This document shows, one piece after another, positions 61,973 to 64,000 of a stretch of DNA of 64,000 bases. A program made the translations under genes and the position numbers. A model generated the notes under the pieces. That model was not told the DNA's origin, made no database searches, and worked only from the letters and a program-made list of their open reading frames with translations. The number at the start of each line of letters is the position of its first letter. Position 1 is the stretch's first letter. Source of the stretch: Butyrivibrio sp. MB2005 (lineage in GTDB: Bacteria > Bacillota > Clostridia > Lachnospirales > Lachnospiraceae); contig NZ_AUJP01000009.1 in the NCBI RefSeq assembly GCF_000424285.1, forward strand, positions 173,122 to 237,121, written 5' to 3'.

Positions 61973-63232
61973 ATGGATTATATTAAAAGAGCTATTGAAG
62001 AAGTGGTTGAGCACTCAGCAAAAACTTTTAAGTGCATATTAGTAACAGGCGCAAGACAAACAGGAAAATCGACTTTGGTGAAGCATCTGTATTCAGATAT
62101 AAAGCAGGTTTCCTTTGATGATCCTTTTGTTGAGGAACAGGCAAAGAATAATCCGGAGATGTTCTTATCACTAAACGAACCGCCTGTCTTTTTAGATGAA
62201 ATTCAATATGTGCCATCTTTATTTAGATATATAAAACAAAGCAGTGATAATAGTGATTCAAAGGGATTATTCTATCTTTCAGGATCACAGCCATTTAAAC
62301 TGATGGAACTGGCATCTGATTCATTAGCCGGTCGAGTAGCAATTATCGAATTGCCGCCTTTATCGCTTAGAGAAATCATGAAAAGTAATTATACAAGTCC
62401 TTTTCTTCCAACAATGGAATATGTACAGGACAGAAATAAAGAGGCTATAAAGCCATCTAATATATGGAAAATAATCCACCGGGGCGGGTACCCTGAAATG
62501 CAAGATCCCGACATGGATTGGGCGATGTTTTTTTCGAGTTATGTAAAGACTTATTTAGAACGTGATGTTAGAGAATTAGCTGCTGTACAGGATTTAGATG
62601 CATTTCGCAGATTTATGGTTGCATGTGCTGCCAGAACCGGTCAGATGCTTAATTATGCAAATATTGCAGATGAAGTCGGTAAGGATGCTAATACTATAAA
62701 GAATTGGATTTCTATTTTAGAGGCTTCCGGTATTGTATATATACTTGAACCATACGCTAATAGTGCACTTAAACGTGCAATCAAAACTCCAAAGCTTTAC
62801 TTTAGGGATACCGGACTGGCTGCATACCTCACAAGATGGCTTACTCCCGAAACTTTAGCGACAGGGGCAATGAGTGGGGAGTTTTTTGAAACCTTTGTGA
62901 TTTCAGAGATCCTAAAAAGCTATTCTAATAGGGGATTAGATTATCGTTATTTTGTATCTTACTACAGAGGAAAAGATAAGAAAAAAATCAAAAAAAATGG
63001 TGCAGAAACTTATGAAGAAGCAGGGATTGACTTTATAATCGAGCAGGATGGCGTTTTATATCCTATTGAAATCAAACAAAGCGCTAACGTTTCAGCTGAT
63101 ATGACATCTGCATTTCAAATCCTTGATAAGATACCGGAAAAGAAAAGGGGCACAGGCGCAGTTATATGTATGTGTTCCATGCCAGGTTCGCTGAGAGAAA
63201 ATGTACTTCAAATTCCATATTGGTTTATTTAA
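61973..63232 (+). CDS. AAA_14 / DUF4143 ATPase
   Basis: 419 aa. P-loop GARQTGKST (26-34), Walker B VFLDEIQYV (D75, E76), LSGSQPFKLMELASDSLAGRVAIIELPPLSLRE, then DUF4143 with a helix-turn-helix-like part (NYANIADEVGKDANTIKNWISILEASGIVYILEP). The C-terminus has a PD-(D/E)xK-like strand set (GIDFIIEQDGVLYPIEIKQS). These proteins are widespread; a role in defence or regulation is suggested but unproven. Starts 23 bp after a paired inverted-repeat element. Confidence 0.9.
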   Translation: MDYIKRAIEEVVEHSAKTFKCILVTGARQTGKSTLVKHLYSDIKQVSFDDPFVEEQAKNNPEMFLSLNEPPVFLDEIQYVPSLFRYIKQSSDNSDSKGLFYLSGSQPFKLMELASDSLAGRVAIIELPPLSLREIMKSNYTSPFLPTMEYVQDRNKEAIKPSNIWKIIHRGGYPEMQDPDMDWAMFFSSYVKTYLERDVRELAAVQDLDAFRRFMVACAARTGQMLNYANIADEVGKDANTIKNWISILEASGIVYILEPYANSALKRAIKTPKLYFRDTGLAAYLTRWLTPETLATGAMSGEFFETFVISEILKSYSNRGLDYRYFVSYYRGKDKKKIKKNGAETYEEAGIDFIIEQDGVLYPIEIKQSANVSADMTSAFQILDKIPEKKRGTGAVICMCSMPGSLRENVLQIPYWFI

Positions 63233-63357
63233 AAAATGGCTACTGTTCAATCTGCATGCAAGATGAACAGTAATAAGGTAAATGACTATCCTTAAGGCTT
63301 TCAGTGATGAAACAAAACAATAATTCATAAATGTAAAACGGAAGGCAGCTATATATC

Positions 63358-63587
63358 GTGGCAAGAGAACTGACTGATGAAGAATTGAAAAGGAAGCTCC
63401 TTTTGATTTTCTTGTTCACTGCAGAGATATCCAGGATTCTATTTCTACCATAACAGGAGATGATCCATCATCCTCCAATCCAAATAAAATGTTTAACACA
63501 GGAAATAACAGTGAAAATGCTTTTGAGTCATGGGTAGCTCAAAAGTATTTTTATGATGTATCAGCGAGAAAACTCCTTCCGACATAG
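63358..63587 (+). pseudogene. frameshifted, truncated gene of unknown family
   Basis: GTG at 63358 with GGAAGG upstream opens VARELTDEELKRK; the frame then shifts near 63395 into a long open stretch reading APFDFLVHCRDIQDSISTIT...NSENAFESWVAQKYFYDVSARKLLPT, whose stop lies inside the IS-end hairpin. Both parts are protein-like, but no single frame joins them. A sequencing error at the shift cannot be excluded. Confidence 0.5.
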
Positions 63588-63597
63588 TCGGTGGGGG
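63573..63597. mobile_element. putative IS200/IS605 right-end hairpin
   Basis: CTCCTTCCGAC-ATA-GTCGGTGGGGG, stem with one T-T mismatch, 16 bp beyond the stop of tnpA. IS200/IS605 elements end in subterminal imperfect hairpins recognised by TnpA rather than in inverted repeats. Confidence 0.6.
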
Positions 63598-63612
63598 ATG
63601 AATCGCTGACCC

Positions 63613-63999
63613 TCAGCGCTTTGCTTTGCAGTATCGTCCTGTTCTTTCATATTTTCTTTTGTGGTCATCCGTGCGCTGGCTTTCTATATATTTTTTCACT
63701 GTCTCAAGTGAAACGGATCCGGTTGTGGCGCAAAAATAACTCCTGCTCCAGAAAAGAGCATCTCCCCACAGATATTTTTCTATATGTTCACGGTATTTGA
63801 TCCTGACTTCTTTAGAGAGCTGGGACTTTAAGGTGTTGATCAGTTTTACCGGAGCGACATCCGGAGGCATGGAGATAAGCATGTGTATATGATCCTCATC
63901 TGTCTCAGCAGAAAGCATATCGCAGTTCATCCTTCCACACAGATAAGCGGCGTGATTTTTCATGAAATCCCCCATCTCATTGGTTATCACCTTTTTCCT
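63613..63999 (-). CDS. tnpA: IS200/IS605 family Y1 transposase TnpA (5' end beyond window)
   Basis: 129 visible codons of a HUH single-strand transposase. HxH motif in DEDHIHMLISMPP, conserved LWGDALFWSRSYFCATTG, and catalytic tyrosine in TVKKYIESQ. The frame stays open to the right edge and reads RKKVITNEMGDF there, as in the interior of the family, so the true start is outside; the GTG at 63990 is not the start. It mobilises the element as a single-stranded circle. No tnpB was seen on this side. Confidence 0.93.
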   Translation of the reverse strand, partial: RKKVITNEMGDFMKNHAAYLCGRMNCDMLSAETDEDHIHMLISMPPDVAPVKLINTLKSQLSKEVRIKYREHIEKYLWGDALFWSRSYFCATTGSVSLETVKKYIESQRTDDHKRKYERTGRYCKAKR

Positions 64000-64000
64000 G

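Larger units (their letters stand above)
63233..63612. other. 380-bp region with gene remnant and IS end
   Basis: A bulged hairpin (TACTGTTCA / TGAACAGTA, about 63240-63273) follows the ATPase gene without a T run. 63358-63587 is a frameshifted gene remnant. 63573-63597 is an imperfect hairpin of the kind at IS200/IS605 ends. Confidence 0.6.

Overview
The window looks like chromosome of a fibre-degrading, gut or rumen Lachnospiraceae bacterium of the Butyrivibrio/Pseudobutyrivibrio type. This is inferred from family content, not from any database match. The signs are Gram-positive lipoproteins with long acidic linkers, many intracellular glycosidases beside ABC sugar importers, AraC and LytS/YesM-type sugar regulators, BspA-like and InlB/Fn3 surface proteins, and abundant c-di-GMP proteins. 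No rRNA, tRNA or CRISPR array was seen.

Layout. 1-3.1 kb: end of a diguanylate cyclase, an AraC regulator divergent from a cytoplasmic GH43, and a small flavin/PNPOx-like protein. 3.2-9.3 kb: a signalling operon of an orphan solute-binding lipoprotein, a hybrid histidine kinase, a double-receiver protein and a receiver-HD-GYP phosphodiesterase. 9.3-13.9 kb: MATE exporter, SGNH/DUF4886 protein, and a GntR(YtrA)-ABC operon with a clear operator. 14-16.7 kb: uxuA-uxuB for hexuronate catabolism. 16.7-20.1 kb: secreted BspA-like protein and an APC permease on the minus strand.

20.3-35.2 kb is a pectin side-chain locus: cytoplasmic GH43, secreted GH43 endo-arabinanase, an SBP-permease-permease importer, an ArsR-type regulator, a membrane diguanylate cyclase, then cytoplasmic GH78 and GH2. 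35.2-46.1 kb is a second locus: AraC regulator, YesM/YesN-like two-component pair, LplB/YtcP-type importer, carboxylesterase and a modular GH43. In both loci long chains appear to be cut outside, short oligosaccharides imported, and debranching finished in the cytoplasm.

46.1-50.1 kb is an eroded accessory stretch with a DMT exporter, an AT-rich array of paired TATATA motifs, a Nudix gene stump, a condensation-fold acyltransferase and an orphan AraC DNA-binding domain. It ends at a perfect CIRCE element driving an hsp20 gene. 50.8-56.4 kb is a ROK regulator followed by a ChvE/MmsAB-like monosaccharide importer. 56.4-60.1 kb holds many small conserved or unknown proteins, including four too short for ordinary gene calling and a cluster of palindromes. 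60-64 kb holds an InlB/Fn3 surface protein, a DUF4143 ATPase behind two copies of a 31-bp inverted repeat, a frameshifted gene remnant, and an IS200/IS605 TnpA running off the right edge.

Start codons were moved from the longest open frame wherever a Shine-Dalgarno sequence clearly favoured a downstream codon. All family names come from motif recognition by eye; no searches were run.
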